Positions 55,761-64,000 of a DNA stretch of 64,000 nt are shown here, piece by piece. The stretch covers positions 20,492 through 84,491 of the forward strand of contig JBBPSI010000112.1 of NCBI GenBank assembly GCA_038093515.1, written 5' to 3'. Numbering within the stretch: the first letter of the stretch is position 1; every line of letters starts with the position of its first letter. A model generated the notes under the pieces. It was not told the DNA's origin and did not search any database. It saw only the letters and a program-made list of their open reading frames with translations. The translations under genes were made by a program, and so were the position numbers. The DNA comes from Butyriboletus loyo (taxonomy: Eukaryota; Basidiomycota; Agaricomycetes; Boletales; Boletaceae).

Positions 55761-58700
55761 TCACAGGATGACCAACTCTCCACGACACGAGTGACACCAA
55801 AATATATGCGATTCGTCCATGAACTGGGGCCGATGGGAGTGGGACTCTGTGTCCGAGGATGAATCTGGGACGGGGGACAGACCCCTTGGCGGTGGGGTAT
55901 GTCTATGAGCAGCAGTCTCACTTTCGATCCTGGCTTTCAGCATGCTCAGGCTGACTTGACGCTTAGAACGTGTTTCCGGCGAAAGTCCAACGTCGAAGAC
56001 AGATCGAGTGGCGGGGACAAGACTGCTCGACTTGGAGGAGGCCAACGATGCACGCCGCAAATCGACGCTCGCCCGACTGGACGGTCGTGCGCCAGGAGAA
56101 AAGGGTCTCGAAGTAGCCCTCGAAACGGAACGCGAGGCCAGTTGGTCCTCCAGAATATGAATCTGTCGTTGGAATCGATGCGCCTTGTCCTGCGCCTCAA
56201 ACACGGCCGTCTCCAGCGCGCGAATCTGGGATTGAGCAGACGACAATTCGATGGCGTGTTGTTGCTTAACGGCGCCGAGCATCTCGTCGTCCAACGACCG
56301 GAGACCGTCGTCGTCGGTGATGGGCGTCTTTTGTACACTCTCCAGCTCTTCCTCCTTGGCCACCAGCTCGCTCTGTAGAGCCTCGATCTCTGTCCGATAG
56401 TGATTGATGAGATGAGATTGTTCTGCTTCGTTCTTGCGTGACGAAGCCAGGGCAGATTCCAATTGGGAGATTTCTTCTTCCCGGCGCCGTGCTTCTGCAT
56501 TCATCCGGTTGCTGAGATCTGCTTGTCGTGTCTCTGCCTGCCGCATCCGTGTACGCTCAGTTTCCAATGTCTTCACAGTCGCTTGTGCAGACCGGAGCTC
56601 GGCTTCTAGCAAGGAATAGCCCCGCTGTAGTTCCGCGACGCTTTGCTGCAGTGAATGGTTGTCTTTCTCCCGAAGTGCGTCCGCTTCTCTCCGTAGCTTT
56701 GCCGCCTCTGCCTCCCGTTCCGTCCCTTCGTTGAGAGCCATTTCAAGTTTGGAGATGAGCGTATCACGAGACCTCTTTTCGTACTCCAGTCTCTCTATTT
56801 GCTCCATTAGCTCAAGTTTGACAGAAGTCAACTCAACGATCTTGGGTCTCATCTCCTCCAAAGACTGCATGAGCCTGGTCCCTTCGGCCTGTAGGTCCTT
56901 CTGACTCTTCTCTGACTCTTCCGCGCGACGAAGAGCAGCACGTAGTTCTCCTTGGACATTATGGAGTGCCCTGTCGCTGGAGGTAACTTCATAAGCGAGT
57001 TCCCCAAGTTTTTGCTGGAGTTGTTTAACTGCACTTTGGTTGAACACCACCTGCGACTGTAATGAGGCGCGCTCTTCAAGTAGAGCATCACGACGACTGT
57101 TGGCGGACTGCAGATGTCCTTGGAGTGCAGCATGGTCAGCTTCAAGGCTAGAATGTCGGGCCTTCCAGTCCGCCTCGCTCTCGGTTTTCAAGCGAAGCTG
57201 TGAGTCCAAGTTGTCTCTCTCGCTCTTGACGCTTGCATGTGACTAGAGAGTGACATCAGTATAACATAAGAACAGCCATATCAAAAACGCACCTGTTGTA
57301 TTTTGTTGAGCTGGAACTCAAGTTCATCTGCACGGTCTTGAGTGTTTTTCAGAGAAATCTCCAATTTGTCCGCTCTGTCATCACTCTCGATCTGCTCCTC
57401 CAACTCGCGGACCCGTTGCTGATGTTGATTGGAAGTAGTTTGTACCTCCTCGAGCTCGGCTTTCCTGAGTTGGATTTCGCGCTCCTATATGCACATGAAG
57501 ACTGCTCTGACTCGAAAAGTGAGGTGGCACACCCACCTGGTCTCTGACACGTTCCAATAATTCTTTCTCGCGAGAAAAGGTTCCCTCGAGCTCATTTCCT
57601 TGCTTTGTATTAGTGATTTCGAGCTCTTGAACCCTCTTGGTCAAATGAGCGGCCTTTTCATGCTCAGCAAGGAACAAGCCTTGCTTCTCCTGGAGCTCTA
57701 AAAATGGCAACTTCAGTAATGGGCACACTATATCAAGAGTAACTATACCTATCTCGACCTCTTGCAATCGTTGGACCGATGCTATAAGAGAGGCCTTCTC
57801 GGAGACCAGAAGAGAAATAGTCTGTTGACGAGTCTGATCCTGTTCTTGCCATCGTGTAGAGTCCACAACAGCGCTCGCGCGTAATTCTTCTATCTGACCA
57901 CGAGCTGCAGAGAGTTCCTGTTCGACCTTTGTCGAGTGAGCCCGGGAGCCGTGAATTTCCTGTTGTGCTGATTCTAACTCTGAGGTCAACCGTTGGATGT
58001 CTGTCATCGTGTCACTAGAGTTCCGTCTTCACAAAAAAAGTGGGACGTACCGGACTGCAAAGAATCGACCTTTTCGCTCGCCTCACTCAATCTCTGGTCC
58101 AGTTCAAGGCGACTGGCCTCCAAGTTGCCAATCTTGGTTTGGGCGACATTGTGTAGATCCTCCAATCGCGACTTTTCTCGGGAGAGATGACGTGTAGCAA
58201 CGACATGAGATTCCATTGCTTGTGCAAGCTCGTCTTCGAGAGCTTCGGAGCGAGCACGTTCTCCCTGAAGGGCCTTGGCCTTCTCTGGAGCATCCGCTGT
58301 CACATCCTGTGAGAAGGGCGAGCAGGGATACAAGTCAACCACTCACTGGCCTGGATTTCTTCGAGACGGGTCAGGGAAGTTTGAAGCGTAGAATTATCAA
58401 TCTGCAGGGAGGCTATGACCTGACGTTGCTCCGCTAATCGATTATGGAGGTTGTCGAGAACCTGCTGGTTGACTAGAGGGGTCGTCACGGACTGTGAAAC
58501 GGAAGCCGGTGTGCCCGTACGTTCTTGAAGGGGTGGTGGAGACTTTGCCAAAGACCGCGGGCTTTGGGGTTGGGCAATGGCGCTCGCGTCTGGAACTTGA
58601 GCCCTGGGTAACGAGTCGATCCAATTCGTGTCGGTATCATTGGAGCTGAATCTGTGCAAATCATACACTGTTCAGAGACATTGAAATGTCACGACACGGG

Positions 58701-58969
58701 GAACGTACAGGTCATTGATGTCCCGCTCACGCTTGCCTTCCTCAGCTGGTGCTGGGGGTTCTGCAGGGGCGGGAGTATAAGACCGAGAAGGCGGGGGGCT
58801 AGCTAATGAGGTGCTACGAGAACCTGCGCCAGTGGTCTTCTGTTGTTTTCGCTTCTTGAGCTGTGTGCAAGGGTGAGCTTCGACAGAGTGTGGAGTACGG
58901 CCAGAGACGTACCATTGCCTTTGCTCTCGCAGCCTTTGCTGCTCGGTCATCGTCCTCGGTCTGAGACAT
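55761..58969 (-). CDS. Long coiled-coil protein, golgin-like
   Basis: Start MSQTEDDDRAAKAARAKAM, joined across an intron to LKKRKQQKTTG; this amphipathic basic N-terminus resembles fungal golgins of the GM130/Bug1 type. A Pro/Ser linker (ASPPPSRSYTPAPAEPP) is followed by about 800 residues of nearly uninterrupted coiled coil (HNRLAEQRQVIASLQ, QRLTSELESAQQEIHG, ISKLEMALNEGTEREAE, AEARRREEEISQLESALAS), split by seven or more introns. After the coil comes a basic Ser/Arg-rich region (SRSVSRATSRPFSPGARPS), then VSLSMLKARIESETAAHR and a short tail. Golgi tethering is inferred from architecture only; myosin-like or spindle proteins are alternatives. Convergent with the preceding gene, 147 bp between stop codons. 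Confidence 0.75.
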
Positions 58970-59479
58970 GGATATGTCAAGTCGTTCGTGGTCAGGAAAG
59001 ACCCTGCTGTGAATAACCGGTAGTACTGCCGGGACTTGTTTGAAACTCCCAAGCAGCGAATCGACATTGTCTGCCCGTCTTTATAGTTATGACATTGCGA
59101 TATTCTAGACTGTGCCAGAATAGCGCCGATCATCATAAGCAGATAGAAAGAAAATTGAATTGAATCTCGACGGAATATGCACAGTGTTGGTAGCAAGTGG
59201 AAGAAACATCAGAGGTAGAAATTGGGCAAAAGCAGATGACCCGTAAGGAGACAATATATGTATACCAAAGCAGCGAAAGGGTGCATGCCTACAATGTAAG
59301 GATCGACTCGAGGCGAGCGTTGGAAGCAACGCAAGCGGGTGAGAATATGGCAACGATATCAATGGACAGATAATCGAGGACAGAACTGGGGACTAAATAG
59401 AAACGAAGAGGGAGTGTCGTGGAAAAACAAGAATTGTCATAGTCCATTTTTCATCATGCCCAGACCTGAAGAGGATAAC
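58970..59479. other. Intergenic region between two minus-strand genes
   Basis: 510 bp. It serves as promoter of the coiled-coil gene and 3' flank of the G-beta gene. No gene seen. Confidence 0.45.
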
Positions 59480-60732
59480 TCAGTCATCATCACCTGCGGG
59501 AGCATTGGCCCAGTCACTCACTCGAAGTGTGCTATCCCAACTGCCTGTACAAAGGGCCATGCCATCGACCGACACGCCCAAACAACTGACCCGGTTTTCG
59601 TGCCCAGTCAAAACTCCCACACGCTCGCCTCTCAACGTATCCCAGACATTGCAGGTCCAGTCATCATAACCTCCGAAAAGGATACGACCAGAGATCGAAA
59701 ATGCGACTGAAGTGATACCACAGAGGATGTTGTCATGGGTGAAGCTGTTCAATTCGCGATCTGCTCGGATGTCGAACAGTCGGCAGGAGGCATCATCAGA
59801 ACCAGTGGCAAAGGCGTCGCCGTTGGGGAAAAACCTAATGAACAGGATTCAGAGACAAAGACGACCTCGACGACGTCAAGACGCACTGAACAGCATTAAT
59901 ATCGGACTCGTGGCCGGTAAAGGTTTGTGTAGCGCGACCGCTACGTATATCCCAAAGCTTTGCGGTGGCATCACAAGCACCAGAGACAAAAACATTTTGG
60001 TTAGGGCCAAGGGACAGACTGAAAGAGCATTGAAGTGAGGCAATTAGGAGGACGCATGGAAGGTCAATTACCTCATGACATCACCAGTGTGGTCGCTAAA
60101 TTCGACAACTCGTACACCAGCCTCGATGTCCCAAAGCATGCATGTCATGTCACCAGAGCTGGTGACTATTTGTCGATCGTTGATAAATCTGCAGCAACTG
60201 AGGTAACCAGAGTGGGCACTTAATTCGCGAGCGCCTCTGACACCGTTCGGTTCCCGACTGTTGAGATTGTAAATGGAACAAATATTGTCAAGACCACCAC
60301 AGGCGACAAAATTTCCAGATGGCGAGTATGCACAAGTCATGACCCAACTCGACCGAAGGGGGATTGCGTGAACCTTGTTTGTGGTATAAGCGTCCCAAAC
60401 AATTAGCTTGCCATCCTGTGAGGCCGAGACGAGATGCCGTCGATCTGCAGCCCAATGCATGGCATAAATCTTTGCAAGGTGTCCCTTGAGTGCACGTCGA
60501 GGTCGCATCACGATCCGGGGGAGTGTGTCAACCTCAGCAGCCATCGCACGCACTGAAGGAAACAAGGTCATTGCGTGGATCCTCAAAGAGAATGGTATCG
60601 CGTGGTGGAGAAACACGTACGGCTAGTATCAGCGGAAGCCTCTCTGCTCGCACGGATTTTCTCCTTCAAGACCTCTGCTTCACGACGTGCCGCGGCGATC
60701 CGCTCTTGTATATCACCCTGGGGCTGGGCCAT
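59480..60732 (-). CDS. Heterotrimeric G-protein beta subunit (WD40)
   Basis: G-beta binds G-gamma and G-alpha under seven-transmembrane receptors; in basidiomycetes it transmits pheromone and nutrient signals. Five or so exons give about 350 residues. The N-terminal helix [19 protein letters not shown] forms the coil with G-gamma; the first intron joins ADTS to [11 protein letters not shown]. Seven WD repeats follow: [18 protein letters not shown] with [110 protein letters not shown], and a last repeat [21 protein letters not shown] ([11 protein letters not shown]). Residues for G-alpha contact ([15 protein letters not shown]) are conserved. The extra tail APAGDDD after the final WD repeat is short and acidic. 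Confidence 0.95.
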
Positions 60733-61205
60733 TGTTGCGAATGCGGTCTGATGTAGGGCAAGATGGCAGGTGAGTAAGGAAAAAAATGCAAGTCCGCAAG
60801 GTTGAAGGAGATATGTCGTTGACTTGTGAAGAGAAAATTTGCCCACCTGCGACGCTTTGCGAAACAAGAATGAATTAGTGGAAGAGCGTGTGAAGAAGCT
60901 CTCAAATAGTGCGCAAAGGAGTGCGGTGAAGGTGGCAATGAAGGCGTGTAAATATCACCGGCGACGACGACGACGACAACGAAAGCGACGATGGCGACGA
61001 CGAGGAGGCTGAACAACGAATTCCTCTCGAACTGGGAAACGTTGGCGCTGCACACCGACGGTGGCCCGTATTCACAACGCCGGATAATTCCGCAACTCCG
61101 ACGGTGGCACATGCCTAAAACACTGACATTTGCAGCGAAAACATTTCTATGCTACGCGGCGACACCCAATTCACTTCCAGCACATCATTTTACGAACGTG
61201 CGACA
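60733..61205. other. Intergenic region upstream of G-beta
   Basis: 470 bp, including a GAC/GACGAC tract at about 60961-60980. Probable G-beta promoter and MARVEL-gene 3' flank. No gene seen. Confidence 0.45.
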
Positions 61206-61875
61206 TTATACTCTGATAACCGGTCCGCCGACCGTAGCCCCAGGCTGTGTGACGCCAGCACCGTACTGTGGTTGTGGCGGCATCGACGCATTGTACTCAG
61301 TCATGGGATGCTCCACCGGACCAGCCGCAGAACCAAAGGATTCTTTGACGGATGACATCCAGACACTCTGGCCGCGGCTTGCAGCAATTGCGGTCATGAC
61401 GGATAGGAAGCCGGTGTAGAGCAAAACTTGACGAAACCTTCAGAATAAGTAGGAGAATGAAGGAGTGACTTACCAATGATGAAGTTCAGGAACGAAAAGG
61501 CTTCGATTACTTGGGCTTCTTGGCACATTCCGTTTGAAATGGCTAGAACGAGGGCAATCAGCCACAGCACACCACAAGTGCATGCGATTCGTACTGTTTC
61601 CGAAAATGCACCCAGCCGGGGAGATGAGATTGTACTCGTAAGCCGCTTCACCCGCAGTGGCCACCCAGAGGATCCAAAGAATAGCTGTGACGTCATAGGT
61701 AACGATTCCACAAAGTAACATGTCGTCTTACACAACCAAGCCAATTCGACGACGATCATGGACGTAAAGCCACCGTGACGAAGGATATCGACGACAAACC
61801 TGCACTGATAGATCAGTGTTCAGGAAGAGCAACTGACAAAAGCTACTAACATGACGGGTAAAGTCAGCAAAGACC
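61206..61875 (-). pseudogene. MARVEL-domain membrane protein gene, 5' part missing
   Basis: Reading the minus strand with small introns gives LLTLPVMFVVDILRHGG, SMIVVELAWLSILWILW, VATAGEAAYEYNL, GMCQEAQVIEAFSFLNFII and VLLYTGFLSVMTAIAAS, then SRGQSVWMSSVKESFG and a Pro/Gly-rich cytoplasmic tail ending GGPVIRV at 61206. This is the second half of a MARVEL (four-helix) protein of the type common in fungi: the EAxVIEAFSFLN helix and the GxSxWxSSVK motif are typical. The first two helices, expected before SLLTLPVM, are not found upstream of 61875. The sequence there is instead part of a gag-like frame on the plus strand. The gene therefore looks truncated by retroelement sequence, unless its first exons lie beyond the window. 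Confidence 0.6.
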
Positions 61876-61962
61876 GACGTCGACGAGCCCCAGGTCGCTC
61901 GTCGACACTCCCCTCTACCGCCTCGAACTGTGCGTCGCCAACCTCGCCAGATGCTTCTCCAG

Positions 61963-62475
61963 GCTGGATCTGTCCCGGGATCGGTCACCCTCACCGCCGC
62001 AGGAAGAAGGATCGCCAACAGGGCCTTTCGCTCCATCACCCCCCAACCGTCCACTCGACGTGGCACCCCCGCCATCCAGCTCATTCCCTGTGTCACCTCC
62101 CCCGTCGCCGCAGCTGGTGGCTCTAATGACTCTTCGTACGGACCCCTGCCTCCCTATCTCCCAGGCCGGGGTACTCGTGATTCCCCTATTGTCGTCGACA
62201 ATCGAGTTGCTCGACCTCGCCTCGTCCGCCCGCAACTCTGCTTCGAGTGCGGGACCGTCGGCCACTTCCGTAGGGAGTGCCCCAACTACACGTGCCCCTT
62301 CTGTCATCGGATCGCCCCTGGTCATATACAGGAATTTTGTCCAGAACGTATATGCGGCCTCTGCGGTGCCGTTGGCCATATCGTCGCCAACTGCACGTTT
62401 CGGGACGACGTCTGGGCGGATCTCAATGCCGATGACGCTTACGACTACGACGTCAACGAGGGGGAGTCTCAGTGA
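61963..62475 (+). mobile_element. Gag-like ORF with CCHC zinc knuckles
   Basis: An open frame of at least 171 codons ending at TGA 62475; the first ATG is at 61963, though the frame is open further upstream. The N-terminal part is basic and Pro/Arg-rich. Three cysteine clusters follow: CFECGTVGHFRREC is a canonical CX2CX4HX4C knuckle, CPFCHRIAPGHIQEFC is a variant with longer spacing, and CGLCGAVGHIVANC is a second canonical one. An acidic tail (DLNADDAYDYDVNEGE) ends the frame. Zinc knuckles of this kind occur in retroviral-type Gag proteins; a polypurine tract and an LTR begin 50 bp downstream, supporting a retroelement origin. A host zinc-knuckle protein remains possible. Confidence 0.6.
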
Positions 62476-62510
62476 GGGGAGCATTCAAGTTGTGGAGTCG
62501 GAGTCTCCAC

Positions 62511-62526
62511 CATGGGAAGGGGGTAA
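62511..62526 (+). other. Polypurine tract preceding an LTR
   Basis: The sequence ATGGGAAGGGGGTAA directly precedes the TGTTACG start of the LTR. This is where Ty3/gypsy-type elements keep the plus-strand primer, so the adjacent LTR reads as a 3' LTR. Confidence 0.55.
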
Positions 62527-62943
62527 TGTTACGGTAGTACTCTACTTTTTCTCTCCTCTACCGTTGGGACTATTACATTCACCTAGCCTTTTGCTAGTTC
62601 CACTTGAACGGTAACAACCGTTCGTACTTAGTCATCATTTCTCGCGCACGGACGCGCTTTCTCTCATACTCTGGAATATTCCTTCCGTATTTGTATCTTC
62701 CCTTCTCGCGGCTCGATTAGGGACATGGTCTGTGCGCAGACCCCAGTAGTATAAAGGCTCAGCCTTTCCACCATGTACATTATCTAGTTCTACGCAGTAA
62801 CCTGCTAGCAATTAGTTTCACTCCAGACTCTTAGTGTGCGCACTAAGACATAGTCTGAGACCCAGCTCAGAAACGCTTCACGAGTCTCGAGGCCACTCCA
62901 GAGTGCCTCCTCGCTGTTCTAGTTGTTAGCGCCCAGCGTAACA
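62527..62943 (+). mobile_element. Complete LTR, 417 bp (copy A)
   Basis: It begins TGTTACG and ends CGTAACA, a perfect 7-bp terminal inverted repeat with TG...CA ends. A TATAAAG lies at 62750-62756. Two hairpins flank it: 62727-62742 (GGTCTG/CAGACC, loop TGCG) and 62830-62847 (CTTAGTG/CACTAAG, loop TGCG) inside a larger CAGACT/AGTCTG stem. Flanking 5-mers (GGTAA and AGTTC) do not match, so no simple target-site duplication brackets this copy. Confidence 0.85.
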
Positions 62944-63301
62944 AGTTCCCTTTGAATGGTATGAACTGTTCTGATTAGTCATCACTTCTCGCGCACAGAC
63001 GCTGTTTCTTTCATACTCCAGAAGCTTCTAGAGTATTCCTTCCTCATTTGTCTTTTCGCTCTCGCGACCTGATTGGGAGCATGGTCTGTGCGCAGACCTC
63101 ACTAGTATATAAACCTGGTCTTTACACAGTTGTAACTTATCTAGTTCTACACAGTAACCTGCTAGCAATTAGTTTCCACTCCAGACTCTTAGTGTGTGCA
63201 CTAAGGCATAGTCTGAGATCCAGCTCAGAAATGCTTCACGAGTCCTGCAGCTACTCCAGAGTGCCGCCTCAGAGTTCTAGTTGTTAGCGCCCAGCATAAC
63301 A
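62944..63301 (+). mobile_element. Second LTR of the same family, 5'-truncated (copy B, 358 bp)
   Basis: It starts immediately after copy A and matches it from A position 62596 onward (AGTTCC...), so it lacks about the first 69 bp, and ends CATAACA. Its TATATAAA is at 63106-63113. The same two hairpins are kept, with the loop of the second changed to TGTG but the stem intact. Divergence from copy A is visible throughout (substitutions and small indels), so the two did not arise from one recent insertion. Confidence 0.85.
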
Positions 63302-63790
63302 CTAATTGGAAGGATCTCTAAAAGAAGATAGGCGATCATTTCCAGATCAATGTTCTCTCACATAACACCCTAAAAAAGCTTTGTGCTCTGCAACAAGGTC
63401 AAGCACCCATAGACACTTTCCTGAAGTGCTTCAAAATTCTATACAAACAATTGGAAGCCAAACTGGGTCACACAATTGAGCTGCTGAAGAGGGCAGTAAA
63501 ACACAAGATCTATAAGGAGGTTTTCCTGTCCATAAAGGCAGAGGTCATGAAGGATCTCGTTCATTAATGGATGAGTACAGAAAGGTGGGCTGTGCCTTTG
63601 AGCAAATGTATTCAGAAAGAGGAATCAGAGGTCAGGCCTGGTATCAATTTAGGCCTTACTTGAACCAAGCTCCTCAGAGCTATCTGCCCCATAAAGGACC
63701 TTCTCTGGGTTACACTGCCATAGGATTATAGCCTGGTAGAGGTGCACCAATGGACATTGGTGCTATTGATACCAGAAAAGAAACAAGGAC
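63302..63790 (+). mobile_element. Decayed gag fragment of a Ty3/gypsy-like retrotransposon
   Basis: Directly after copy B, one frame reads WKDL, stop, KKIGDHFQINVLSHNTL, KLCALQQGQAPIDTFLKCFK, ILYKQLEAKLGHTIELLK, then a second stop after VMKDLVH. A further piece reads APMDIGAIDTRKE. The layout (W-x2-F-like start, LRKLxxLxQG, IDxFLxxFxxLxxQ, PMDIGA before the zinc knuckle) is that of fungal Gag capsid proteins. Two or more in-frame stops (about 63319 and 63564) show it is dead. No primer-binding site is left between the LTR and the gag remnant. Confidence 0.7.
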
Positions 63791-64000
63791 CTGTTACAGT
63801 TTTACCCCTAAGCGTACCCCGCCACTCGTTTTCCCACGCCTATGCATCTCTGCCGCCCCCACCATCTTGTGATGCCGCCCATCGCCCGCTCCCCAGTCGC
63901 CTAGTGGATGTTATCCACTTCCCCGGTCATTTCGCAAGTCTCTGTGTCACTACACTGAGATAGCCCCTGTCTTCTCGCCCCGTTGGGCCGGATCCACAGC
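63791..64000. other. Unassigned end of the window
   Basis: After AGAAAAGAAACAAGGACC the base composition changes abruptly from AT-rich gag remnant to GC-rich, C-rich sequence. No gene or element is recognised; the join may be an insertion boundary. Confidence 0.3.

Noticed and set aside
61728..62096. 122-codon minus-strand frame over the MARVEL 5' edge
   Set aside because: MARVEL homology needs a different frame joined by introns; this frame is antisense to the gag-like ORF.
62944..63301. Idea that copy A inserted into copy B (nested LTR)
   Set aside because: The missing first 69 bp of B is not found upstream of A, where a polypurine tract is present instead.
1..64000. CRISPR arrays, bacterial defence systems, prophage or operons
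   Set aside because: No spaced direct repeats and no prokaryotic gene organisation; the DNA is intron-rich fungal sequence.

Overview
The window is nuclear DNA of a filamentous fungus, most likely an Agaricomycete (mushroom-forming basidiomycete). The reading rests on dense short introns (mostly about 45-60 nt, GT-AG with a few GC-AG), genes packed on both strands with short intergenic gaps, and the content: a chitin synthase, a heterotrimeric G-protein beta subunit, DMC1, a STRIPAK-type SIKE protein, and Ty3/gypsy-like retrotransposon debris. The species cannot be named from the sequence. Gene models were built by reading exons across splice sites and testing whether conserved protein blocks stay in frame.

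Layout. 1-4 kb: the 3' end of a membrane protein, a minus-strand protein with a C-terminal CxxC-x13-CxxC motif, BDP1 (TFIIIB subunit) and, 67 bp downstream, an intron-containing tRNA-Phe. 4.3-10 kb: meiotic recombinase DMC1, a secreted RNase T2 that looks broken, and an Hst3/Hst4-type sirtuin. 10-19 kb: RPB6, a large RRM protein and a Ser-rich protein with a C-terminal RRM-like fold. 19.6-27.3 kb: cytosolic Fe-S scaffold CFD1, casein kinase I and, divergent from it, a chitin synthase. 28-36.4 kb: mitochondrial seryl-tRNA synthetase and RFC4, divergent across only 89 bp, then the SKI2 RNA helicase. 36.7-47 kb: mostly unnamed proteins (one with a homeodomain-like helix-turn-helix, one R3HCC1-like, one conserved coiled/Ser-rich) and the SIKE-type protein. 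48.6-60.7 kb: the lipid-transfer protein NVJ2 (PH + SMP), a large disordered protein with a repeated KLA...F motif, a golgin-like coiled-coil protein and the G-beta subunit. 61.2-64 kb: a MARVEL-domain gene whose 5' half stops where retroelement sequence begins, a gag-like zinc-knuckle ORF, a polypurine tract, two LTR copies of one family in tandem and a decayed gag fragment.

Functionally this is a housekeeping-rich neighbourhood (transcription: BDP1, RPB6; replication and recombination: RFC4, DMC1; chromatin: sirtuin; RNA decay: SKI2; signalling: CK1, G-beta, SIKE; cell wall: chitin synthase). No operon, biosynthetic cluster, CRISPR array or defence island is visible. The less ordinary features are the disrupted RNase T2, three GC-AG introns supported by conserved protein continuity, the Pol III gene beside a Pol III factor gene, the homeodomain-like orphan, and the retroelement-capped MARVEL gene with paired hairpins conserved between the two LTRs.
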